Source: UBA5500 sp023622465 (GTDB lineage: Bacteria; Bacillota; UBA994; UBA5500). From it: DNA of 11,810 bases. Shown here in pieces: positions 7,021 through 11,810 of this stretch (within the stretch, counting starts at the first letter, position 1; each line of letters begins with the position of its first letter). The position numbers and the translations under genes were made by a program. Under the pieces are notes generated by a model. That model was not told the DNA's origin. It made no database searches and was given only the letters and a program-made list of their open reading frames with translations. Location: positions 1-11,810 of the forward strand of contig JAMNZE010000027.1 of the NCBI GenBank assembly GCA_023622465.1. Reading direction: 5' to 3'.

Positions 7021-7160
7021 CTTGTGAAAAATATATTAAGCCTCCTTTAGCAGTCTATTACATTTATGATATTTAATCAATATATAACATATGCTTATAG
7101 ATACATAACAAATAAAAAAGCCTCTTTGTAGGCCATTTGACTAACTTTACTATTTTAGGA
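7021..7160. promoter_or_regulatory. AT-rich divergent promoter region
   Basis: This spacer separates the minus-strand importer operon from the plus-strand acetyltransferase gene and is markedly richer in A and T than its surroundings, especially 7025-7130. Both transcription units should start from here. An inverted repeat TATAA-N7-TTATA lies at 7083-7099, and a smaller TGAT-N5-ATCA at 7067-7079. Either could be an operator, but such repeats are common by chance in AT-rich DNA. No convincing -35/-10 pair at 16-18 nt spacing was found for either direction. The nearest candidate on the minus strand (TTGATT, 17 nt, TAGACT) would start transcription inside the AAAGGAGG site. Confidence 0.45.
7041..7048 (-). 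promoter_or_regulatory. Strong ribosome-binding-like site without a standard start codon
   Basis: AAAGGAGG on the minus strand is the best Shine-Dalgarno match ahead of the DUF364 gene, yet it lies 33 nt from the GTG at 7007. Six nt after it, in frame with that gene, is an ATA, which would extend the protein by nine residues (F-F-T-S-E-A-R-Q-V region). No ATG, GTG or TTG is at proper spacing. It could be a rare ATA start, a decayed start or chance. Confidence 0.35.
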
Positions 7161-7167
7161 GGTCACG

Positions 7168-7716
7168 ATGATGAGAATTGTTCATTTACACACTATTGAT
7201 CGGGAGGAGATCAGAGAGCAATTGGCGGTCATGCTACATCAGGCCTTCCCTAAGGAGGATGGATACCCCACCTTAGAAGAAGCCCGGGATGAGGTTCTGG
7301 AATCTTTGCGGGAGGAGAGGATCAATTTGATTGCCTTAGCTGGAAAGGATCAAGTCCTGGGCTGGATAGGTGCCATACCCACCTATCGGGGGCACGCCTA
7401 TGAGTTGCATCCGCTGGTAGTAAGGGCTGATCAGCGCCGCCGAGGGATTGGCCGCAAGTTGGTGGCAGAATTGGAAGCACAGCTGCGGCAGCGGGGGGCT
7501 ATCACCGTGTACCTGGGCTGCGATGACGTAGATAACCAAACCAATATCGGCGGAGTAGACGTATACCCGAACCCGCTGGAGCACGCCCTCCGGCTGGAAA
7601 GTATAAATAACCACCCTAGCGCCTTCTATAGAAAACTAGGCTACAAAGTGGTTGGCATTATCCCTGATGCCAACGGTTTCGGGAAACCAGATATCTTTAT
7701 GGCTAAACGCTTATAA
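7168..7716 (+). CDS. GNAT acetyltransferase resembling aminoglycoside 6'-N-acetyltransferase AAC(6')-Ii
   Basis: The 182-residue protein has the same length as enterococcal AAC(6')-Ii and follows it along most of its sequence as I recall it: G-W-I-G-A-I-P (65-71), E-L-H-P-L-V-V (79-85), the acetyl-CoA loop R-R-R-G-I-G (90-95), V-Y-L-G-C-D-D-V-D (114-122), H-P-S-A-F-Y-R-K-L-G-Y-K-V-V-G (149-163) and P-D-A-N-G-F-G-K-P-D-I-F-M-A-K (166-180). AAC(6')-Ii transfers acetyl from acetyl-CoA to the 6' amino group of aminoglycosides and is a chromosomal, possibly dual-purpose enzyme. Here the aminoglycoside activity is inferred from family only. AGGAGGT lies 5 nt before the first of two adjacent ATG codons; the second (7171) would also fit. 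It is a single-gene unit, divergent from the importer operon and ended by a hairpin terminator. Confidence 0.85.
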   Translation: MMRIVHLHTIDREEIREQLAVMLHQAFPKEDGYPTLEEARDEVLESLREERINLIALAGKDQVLGWIGAIPTYRGHAYELHPLVVRADQRRRGIGRKLVAELEAQLRQRGAITVYLGCDDVDNQTNIGGVDVYPNPLEHALRLESINNHPSAFYRKLGYKVVGIIPDANGFGKPDIFMAKRL

Positions 7717-7749
7717 AACCTGAGCCAAGATGTTCTTCGCACCTGACTA

Positions 7750-7780
7750 AGAGCGACACCCACGTGCCGCTCTCTTTAAT
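7750..7780 (+). terminator. Terminator of the acetyltransferase gene
   Basis: AGAGCG pairs with CGCTCT, and after one mismatch CAC pairs with GTG around a CCAC loop. CTTTAATT follows the stem. It lies 33 nt after the acetyltransferase stop. Its T-rich tail overlaps the end of the convergent GNAT pseudogene. Confidence 0.65.
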
Positions 7781-8269
7781 TGAGCCATTTTACAAACCAC
7801 CCACCCGGAACTTGTTTTCCGGTGCCTGGGACTACAAATATGCCCGGGCAGAAAGCAAATCCGAGTCTAAGTTTCAGAGCATAGTTGGCCTCTTTATCTA
7901 ACGAGGACCAGCTGCGCATTTGGCAACACCCCAACTCCCGGCTTAGCTCTAGAGCTGCCTACTGTAAGGCGGTACCTATTCCTTGTCGCCTATAGAAAAG
8001 GTCTGTACATAACTCTCCCACAATACCTCACTGCCAACACCTACTTCAGCAGGCGGCTGGGAAGGCACACAGAGATCCTGCTTCTCTAGCGAGACATGCC
8101 CTACAACTTGTTTTCCCACCATAGCACCTAAGAAAAATAGCTGCTTCTTAATTTCCTGCCCCTCACTCACGTGCCGAAGATCGCCCGTGCGCTCCAGATG
8201 AGCAACTAGTTCTGCCCGGTGGGGGCTGTCGAGGAGCATGCATAAACTGGCCGGTTGAAAAGAAAACCT
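7776..8269 (-). pseudogene. Decayed GNAT acetyltransferase gene (frameshift, amber stop, lost 5' end)
   Basis: Two minus-strand frames together spell one GNAT protein. The first part (8269 to about 7995) reads through L-L-D-S-P-H-R-A-E-L-V-A-H-L-E-R-T-G-D-L, then L-F-F-L-G-A-M-V-G, V-V-G-H-V-S-L and S-Y-V-Q-T-F-S, then runs out of register to a TAG at 7976-7978. In the next frame, from 7994, it continues Y-R-R-Q-G-I-G-T-A-L-Q, the acetyl-CoA-binding motif, meets a TAG at 7959-7961, and then stays open through E-L-S-R-E-L-G, M-R-S-W-S-S-L-D, N-Y-A-L-K-L, G-F-A-F-C-P-G and F-V-K-W-L-N to a TAA at 7776-7778. A few residues expected between Q-T-F-S and Y-R-R are missing, consistent with a small out-of-frame deletion. 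No plausible start with a ribosome binding site exists. The expected N-terminus is replaced by the Hsp20 upstream region. It is unrelated in detail to the intact acetyltransferase beside it. Confidence 0.85.
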
Positions 8270-8305
8270 TATAGTGACAGTACTAATGGAAGGAGGGAGA
8301 ATTAA

Positions 8306-8731
8306 ATGCACCTTATACCTTGGAATACCGTGCGTGACTTTGACCACATGCGCAGAGAGCTAAGCAACTGGCTGGATTGGCCCTCACGGGTACAGGGGGC
8401 CCTGCTATCGCCACGGGTGGATGTTTATCAGACCGAAAGTGACGTGATCGTTAAGGCGGAAATTCCAGGGGTAGCTAAAGAAGACCTGGAACTCTACATC
8501 GATGATAATTCCCTTCGCCTATCAGGGACGACAAAACGGGAACAGGAACTAAACGAAGAGAATGTCTACCGAACGGAACGCTACTATGGAAGTTTCTCAA
8601 GGACTATTCCCTTCCCCGTGGCAGTAAAGCCGGATGAAGCTACGGCCGAGTACAGGGATGGAATCCTTTCTGTCACCGTACCGAAAGTCAAGCCTTCCAA
8701 ACCAACCGGCCGCCGGCTAGACATTAAATAG
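8306..8731 (+). CDS. hsp20: Small heat-shock protein, Hsp20/alpha-crystallin family
   Basis: Small heat-shock proteins are ATP-independent chaperones that form oligomers and hold unfolding proteins in the cytoplasm. The 141 residues fit the family. A short N-terminal arm (M-H-L-I-P-W-N, W-L-D-W-P) is followed by the alpha-crystallin domain starting P-R-V-D-V-Y-Q-T-E (36-44), with V-K-A-E-I-P-G-V, R-L-S-G-T, F-S-R-T-I-P-F-P, and the hallmark G-I-L-S-V-T-V-P-K. The tail R-R-L-D-I-K contains an L-D-I element matching the I-x-I assembly motif. GGAAGGAGGG precedes the ATG by a few nt. It stands alone between a decayed GNAT gene and a shared terminator. No CIRCE-type inverted repeat (TTAGCACTC-N9-GAGTGCTAA) is seen upstream, so the stress control is unknown. 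Confidence 0.95.
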   Translation: MHLIPWNTVRDFDHMRRELSNWLDWPSRVQGALLSPRVDVYQTESDVIVKAEIPGVAKEDLELYIDDNSLRLSGTTKREQELNEENVYRTERYYGSFSRTIPFPVAVKPDEATAEYRDGILSVTVPKVKPSKPTGRRLDIK

Positions 8732-8737
8732 TTGGAA

Positions 8738-8770
8738 AGACGGTATTCGGTGAACGGCCGAATACCGTCT
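8738..8770. terminator. Bidirectional terminator between hsp20 and alcohol dehydrogenase
   Basis: AGACGGTATTCGG and CCGAATACCGTCT form a perfect 13-bp stem with a 7-nt loop. It lies 6 nt after the Hsp20 stop and 25 nt after the convergent alcohol dehydrogenase stop. The tails are only moderately T-rich (CTCCTTT on the plus strand, TTCCAACTATTT on the minus strand), but the position and stem length support a shared terminator. Confidence 0.85.
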
Positions 8771-8795
8771 CTCCTTTACCAGCTAGATCTCGGGC

Positions 8796-9962
8796 CTACA
8801 AGCACATCTTATAAATATTCTCCACATCCTGCTGGTTAAGGGGTTTAAAGCCTTTGATGACGTCGCCTTTGCAGGCCTTTTCGGCCATGGCTTGGAAGTG
8901 GGTGTCATCGATGCCCAGCTCCGAGAGGGTGCTCTGCAGGCCTAGGGTGTTGAACAAGAAATCGGCCAGCATTTCGATACCCTTCTTGGCCGCCGCCATC
9001 GGCTCTAAATTGGCATCTACCCCAAATACGTTGCAGGCAAACTGCTGGAACTTGGCCACCGTCGTCTCGTCTAGCACATACTCCATCCACCGAGGGGTCA
9101 AGATAGCCAGGCCTAGGCCGTGGGTAATATCGTAGTAGGCGGAAAGCTGATGTTCCATAGGGTGACAGCTCCAAGCCTGTTGCTTGCCACCGCGGATAAA
9201 ACCATTGATAGCCCAGGAGGAAGCCCACATCAGGTTGGCCCGCGCTTCGTAGTTGTCTGGCTTCTCCAGCGCGATAGGCGCGAACTTAATCACCGTTCTC
9301 AACAAGCCCTCCATCACCTGGTCCAGCATATACAGATCATGGTCCGGGCTGAAGTATACCTCTAAGATGTGGGAGATAATATCGGCCGCCCCACAGGCGG
9401 TTTGGTATTTACTGACTGTGAAGGTATTGGTCGGGTCCAAGAAAGATACTTTCGGCACCATCGTGGGATGGGCCACCCCGATCTTATCGTTGGTTTCTAA
9501 GTTACTGATAACCGAGTTGGCATTCATCTCCGAGCCGGTGGCAGCGAGGGTCAGTATGCTCACCACGGGGAGGCAGTTGGTAATAGGCACCTTACGGGTG
9601 ACCAAATCCCAGGCATCGCCGTCGTAGTAGGCCGCTGCCCCTATGCTCTTTGCCGCATCGATGGTGGAACCGCCACCAACGGCTAACACCACGTCAATCT
9701 GGTTTTCTCGACAGATCCTGGCTCCTTCATTAATCGAAGTCACCCGCGGGTTAGGTTCGATGCCGGAAAGCTCATAAAGCTCCAAGCCGGCCTTCTCGAT
9801 TTCAGCAACTACTCGATCGTAAAGCCCTATCTTTTTTATGGAGCCGCCGCCATAAACCAGCAGCACCCGCTGACCAAAATTCTTGAGTTCTGGCCCCAGA
9901 TTTTGCAACTGATCCTTACCAAAATAGACTTTTGTTGGCACATGATAGGTGAAATCGTTCAT
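8796..9962 (-). CDS. Iron-containing alcohol dehydrogenase, BdhA/YqhD type
   Basis: Group III alcohol dehydrogenases of this type interconvert aldehydes and primary alcohols (such as butanal and butanol) with NAD(P)H in the cytoplasm. The 388 residues carry G-G-G-S at 38-41 and G-G-G-S-T-I-D-A-A-K at 96-105 for the cofactor. The four metal ligands Asp194, His198, His267 and His281 fall in the blocks G-A-A-D-I-I-S-H, C-H-P-M-E-H and D-I-T-H-G-L-G, at the same positions known for E. coli YqhD. The N-terminus F-T-Y-H-V-P-T-K-V-Y-F-G-K is typical. The ATG at 9962 is preferred over one at 9971 because AAAGG lies 9 nt before it but directly abuts the other. It starts 14 nt after the serine hydrolase stop, so the two are probably co-transcribed. 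The exact substrate cannot be told. Confidence 0.94.
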   Translation of the reverse strand: MNDFTYHVPTKVYFGKDQLQNLGPELKNFGQRVLLVYGGGSIKKIGLYDRVVAEIEKAGLELYELSGIEPNPRVTSINEGARICRENQIDVVLAVGGGSTIDAAKSIGAAAYYDGDAWDLVTRKVPITNCLPVVSILTLAATGSEMNANSVISNLETNDKIGVAHPTMVPKVSFLDPTNTFTVSKYQTACGAADIISHILEVYFSPDHDLYMLDQVMEGLLRTVIKFAPIALEKPDNYEARANLMWASSWAINGFIRGGKQQAWSCHPMEHQLSAYYDITHGLGLAILTPRWMEYVLDETTVAKFQQFACNVFGVDANLEPMAAAKKGIEMLADFLFNTLGLQSTLSELGIDDTHFQAMAEKACKGDVIKGFKPLNQQDVENIYKMCL

Positions 9963-9976
9963 CTTTCCCATCCTTT

Positions 9977-11383
9977 CTAAGTGTTATTACGGCGAATTAG
10001 ACGCCCACCTGTATGGATGGCCCAGGCCTTACCCGTTGCAGCAAACAGGAACCGCACCTCATTTTCAGCCATCTTATAGCGCCAGACTGCTCGGTCCGGG
10101 CCCACCGGCTGTAACTTGAATGTACCCAACAGGTTCGTTATAGATAGCTGGTCAGCAGCATCCAGTTCAATGCGGAATTTGGCACCCTCGCCCGAGTTAT
10201 ACTCCCCAACCACGCTGGCCTGCATGTCTTTAGACCAATTAAAGGGCCTGTAGTCCACATAGTGCTGTTCAATGGGCAATCCTAAGGCCAGGTTGATCAA
10301 GGCCAGCCATACTCGCGCCGCCGGCACTCCTGTGAGGTTACAAAGCACGACCGCAGCAATACCCTTCTCGGGTATGAAGCCCATATTAGAAGATACACCC
10401 TTCAAACTACCACTATGTTCTACCAAAGTAACCCCTCGGTAATCGGTCTTGACCATCAGCCCATAACCGTATTTTCGGCCCTGGTTGAACTCCAGGGTGC
10501 CTTGCTGCATCAGCTTAATTCCCTGCTCTGAGAGCAGACGCTGTCCGGCGTAGTCACCGCCGTTGGCATACATCTGTGCATATTTAATGAGGTCATCGGC
10601 GCAAGACTTTAACCAACCGGCAGCAGTAAAGGGCGGTGCCACCTGCCAATTGGATGAATGAACCAATTCATCTTTCTCGTTGCGGTAATAAAGCTCGGTC
10701 ACGTTGTCGAACTGCTTTAGCTCCTCTACCGTGAACACGCTACGGCCCATCCCTAATGGCTTAAGGATGTGTTGCTGTACATATTCGGTATAGGGTTGGC
10801 CACTGACTCGCTCAATGATTTCCCCCAGTAAACCATAGCAGTCGTTGGAGTAGCTGAAGTAGGCCCCTGGCTGCCCTAGCATTTGGTAGTCGCCTGTGGC
10901 CATGTAGTCCAATAGGTCGGCCATGGTGTTCACCGGTGGATGTTCCTCGGCTTCTGCCTCTCCCGCCTGGCCCTCATCGGGCTGGGTGTTGCCTTTGATG
11001 CTGTAGTCTAAAGCGGGTAGCGGTGGGAAACCGGCCGTATGGGTAATGAGGTGATGAATGGTTATGGCGTCAGCCGGTTGATTTTGGGATAGCCTAAACT
11101 CCGGTAGGAAACGAACAACCGGATCATGGAGAGAAAGCAAGCCCTTCTCAGCCAACTGCATAATTGCTAGGGCAGTAAACGACTTGGTGACAGACGCTAA
11201 GCCAAAGATGGTCTGTCCGTCAACCGCTTCTCCTGTGGCTAGATCACGCACACCGAAGGCCTTCTGATAGGTCACCTTGCCCTTTTCAGCAAGGACAACC
11301 ACTATGCCGGGCGCTTCGTAAGCCTGCATCATCTTTTCTACGTAGTTTTCAAAAGCGGCAATCTGCTTTGCACAATAGGTCAA
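9977..11383 (-). CDS. Serine hydrolase of the beta-lactamase/class C fold, no signal peptide
   Basis: This 468-residue enzyme belongs to the serine beta-lactamase-like (PF00144) group, which includes D-aminopeptidases, esterases and penicillin-binding-protein relatives. The three catalytic elements are visible: S64-V-T-K67 (nucleophile and general base), Y178-S-N180 and H323-S-G325. Supporting blocks are I-F-G-L-A-S before the serine, L-I-T-H-T-A-G, and E-Y-V-Q-Q-H-I-L-K-P-L-G-M. An acidic, low-complexity insert (about 131-150, rich in E, A, G, Q) interrupts the domain. Residues from about 390 form a beta-rich C-terminal domain of the kind seen in DUF3471-bearing relatives. There is no hydrophobic leader, so a cytoplasmic place is expected, unusual for cell-wall enzymes. 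Translation starts at a TTG with AGGAGGTG 8 nt before it. It is the first gene of a two-gene unit with the alcohol dehydrogenase. The substrate is unknown. Confidence 0.92.
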   Translation of the reverse strand: MTYCAKQIAAFENYVEKMMQAYEAPGIVVVLAEKGKVTYQKAFGVRDLATGEAVDGQTIFGLASVTKSFTALAIMQLAEKGLLSLHDPVVRFLPEFRLSQNQPADAITIHHLITHTAGFPPLPALDYSIKGNTQPDEGQAGEAEAEEHPPVNTMADLLDYMATGDYQMLGQPGAYFSYSNDCYGLLGEIIERVSGQPYTEYVQQHILKPLGMGRSVFTVEELKQFDNVTELYYRNEKDELVHSSNWQVAPPFTAAGWLKSCADDLIKYAQMYANGGDYAGQRLLSEQGIKLMQQGTLEFNQGRKYGYGLMVKTDYRGVTLVEHSGSLKGVSSNMGFIPEKGIAAVVLCNLTGVPAARVWLALINLALGLPIEQHYVDYRPFNWSKDMQASVVGEYNSGEGAKFRIELDAADQLSITNLLGTFKLQPVGPDRAVWRYKMAENEVRFLFAATGKAWAIHTGGRLIRRNNT

Positions 11384-11533
11384 AGTCTCTACACCTCCTC
11401 ATATTACCCACATAATTCGCCGCCCCCAGATAATTCCCTCCCAGCATTCACAGATAGACATTGATACCTACTTAGTCTGGCAGCTGCGTTGCTACGTTAT
11501 CAAACCGAGCCCCAGTGACCCCGATCAGGGTAG

Positions 11534-11644
11534 GTGGCAAGCGGCAAAATCGGCAGCTGTCGGTACATACAGCAGATAATCCGGAAAGGATTTCCTAACT
11601 CAATGGAGAATAGCAGCAAAGTCGATTACATGGTAAAGGAGTAG
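11534..11644 (+). CDS. Possible 36-residue small protein (tentative)
   Basis: A GTG directly after a TAG opens a 36-codon frame that ends at TAG 11642-11644, reading V-A-S-G-K-I-G-S-C-R-Y-I-Q-Q-I-I-R-K-G-F-P and ending V-D-Y-M-V-K-E. It has an ordinary composition and ends inside the AAAGGAG site of the next gene, 2 nt before its likely start, a layout typical of coupled genes. The only upstream ribosome-like signal, AGGG, is weak and close. No family is recognised, and a chance ORF or a broken remnant is quite possible. Confidence 0.2.
   Translation: MASGKIGSCRYIQQIIRKGFPNSMENSSKVDYMVKE
11635..11641 (+). promoter_or_regulatory. Ribosome binding site followed by ATT rather than ATG
   Basis: AAAGGAG is followed after 5 nt by ATT and after 8 nt by a second ATT, both in frame with the membrane protein. 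No ATG, GTG or TTG in that frame lies nearby. The first in-frame ATG falls in the middle of the membrane helix. Confidence 0.5.
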
Positions 11645-11646
11645 AT

Positions 11647-11810
11647 ATTATTTATAAGAACCGCCTGGTCGCTATTCTCATCATGGCCGCCATAATCATT
11701 GGAACCTGGCTGGCCAATGGATTAATAGATAAACCAACGGAGGTAGTTGAAGAACCGGTGGACAAGCTTCCCCCCTCCCCACCACTAGACGAGGAGATAA
11801 CCCCACCCGT
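11647..11810 (+). CDS. N-terminus of a membrane-anchored protein with a proline/acid-rich stalk (partial)
   Basis: The frame is open to the right window edge. It begins with a short basic stretch (I-I-Y-K-N-R), then a hydrophobic segment L-V-A-I-L-I-M-A-A-I-I-I-G-T-W-L, followed by a region rich in proline, glutamate and aspartate (V-V-E-E-P-V, L-P-P-S-P-P-L-D-E-E). This is the pattern of an uncleaved signal-anchor with an extended extracellular linker leading to a domain beyond the window. Many wall-associated, germination and sporulation proteins of Firmicutes are built this way, but no family can be named. The start is uncertain: the ribosome site AAAGGAG at 11635-11641 points to ATT at 11647 or 11650. 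A frameshift from an ATG at 11630 (M-V-K-E) is an alternative. Coding is supported by the membrane-anchor pattern rather than by homology. Confidence 0.6.
   Translation, partial: MIYKNRLVAILIMAAIIIGTWLANGLIDKPTEVVEEPVDKLPPSPPLDEEITPP

Larger units (their letters stand above)
11384..11646. other. Divergent intergenic region with possible small ORF and weak stems
   Basis: This spacer separates the minus-strand serine hydrolase from the plus-strand membrane protein. It holds the AGGAGGTG ribosome site of the hydrolase (11392-11399). In plus-strand RNA, CCGAT/ATCGG (11521-11525 with 11549-11553), GCTGT/ACAGC (11556-11560 with 11569-11573) and AATCC/GGATT (11578-11582 with 11588-11592) could pair. 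These are only 5-bp arms and do not match a riboswitch class I recognise. No convincing promoter hexamers were found for either strand. Confidence 0.4.

Noticed and set aside
7117..7141. Short hairpin with a T run on the minus strand (GCCT, ACAAAG, AGGC, then six T)
   Set aside because: The stem is only 4 bp, and no minus-strand gene ends just upstream of it. It is too weak to call a terminator or attenuator.
7336..7614. Minus-strand open frame opposite the acetyltransferase
   Set aside because: It is a shadow of the well-supported AAC(6')-Ii-like gene and has no ribosome site or recognisable motif.
8230..8305. Heat-shock operator or promoter ahead of hsp20
   Set aside because: No CIRCE repeat is present. 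TTGAAA has no -10 box at 16-18 nt, so the candidate hexamers are not credible.
7976..8347. Intact 123-residue minus-strand protein
   Set aside because: Its first 26 residues run over the Hsp20 start and ribosome site, and its end is out of register with the GNAT motif that continues in another frame. It is part of a pseudogene.
8905..9627. Several open frames on both strands within the alcohol dehydrogenase gene
   Set aside because: They are by-products of the codon use of a clearly conserved gene. None shows a motif or ribosome site.
11400..11646. Known riboswitch or T-box leader
   Set aside because: The sequence was compared from memory with the T-box, cobalamin, TPP, purine, glycine, c-di-GMP-I, ydaO (c-di-AMP), guanidine and preQ1 consensus elements. 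None fitted beyond short chance matches.
1..11810. CRISPR array, insertion sequence, tRNA or rRNA
   Set aside because: No regularly spaced repeats, transposase motifs, flanking inverted repeats with duplications, or tRNA-like cloverleaf sequences were seen on either strand.

Overview
The window reads as chromosomal DNA from a Gram-positive, low-to-mid-GC Firmicute, most likely a Clostridia-type anaerobe. Nearly every gene has a strong AGGAGG-type ribosome binding site, GTG and TTG starts are used as well as ATG, and the best family resemblances (binding-protein lipoprotein, butanol-dehydrogenase-type Fe-ADH, an enterococcal AAC(6')-Ii-like acetyltransferase) point the same way. This placement is inference from style and content. 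No rRNA, tRNA, insertion sequence or CRISPR array was seen.

Left and centre (1-7007): the first bases hold the last 18 codons of a + strand gene ending in a cysteine-rich, iron-sulfur-like tail. Facing it is a tight minus-strand operon read right to left: a DUF4213/DUF364 protein, a family 5 substrate-binding lipoprotein, two inner-membrane permeases, two compact ATPases, and a divergent ProA (glutamate-5-semialdehyde dehydrogenase family) gene. Gaps are 2 to 27 nt, or overlaps, except for one 79-nt gap after the binding protein. That gap carries a hairpin with a T-rich tail, which probably makes the binding protein more abundant than the membrane parts. Together the genes form a complete dipeptide/oligopeptide/nickel-type importer. 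The DUF364 gene, a family named for putative heavy-metal chelation, hints at a metal or metal-ligand substrate, but this is unproven.

Middle (7008-8770): an AT-rich divergent spacer precedes a + strand GNAT acetyltransferase closely resembling AAC(6')-Ii aminoglycoside acetyltransferases. It ends at a hairpin terminator. The next roughly 500 bp look empty but hold a decayed minus-strand GNAT gene with a frameshift, an amber stop and a lost 5' end. A small heat-shock protein (Hsp20) gene follows on the + strand, ending at a 13-bp perfect hairpin shared with the convergent alcohol dehydrogenase gene.

Right (8771-11810): a two-gene minus-strand unit encodes a beta-lactamase-fold serine hydrolase with no signal peptide and, 14 nt downstream, a BdhA/YqhD-type iron-containing alcohol dehydrogenase. 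A 260-bp spacer then leads to a + strand gene, cut by the window edge, for a membrane-anchored protein with a proline- and acid-rich stalk. It has a good ribosome binding site but no ATG, GTG or TTG at the right distance. A possible 36-codon ORF ends inside that site.

No clear new defence or mobile system was found. The observations most worth following are the importer-DUF364-ProA operon, the hidden GNAT pseudogene and the AAC(6')-Ii-like gene.
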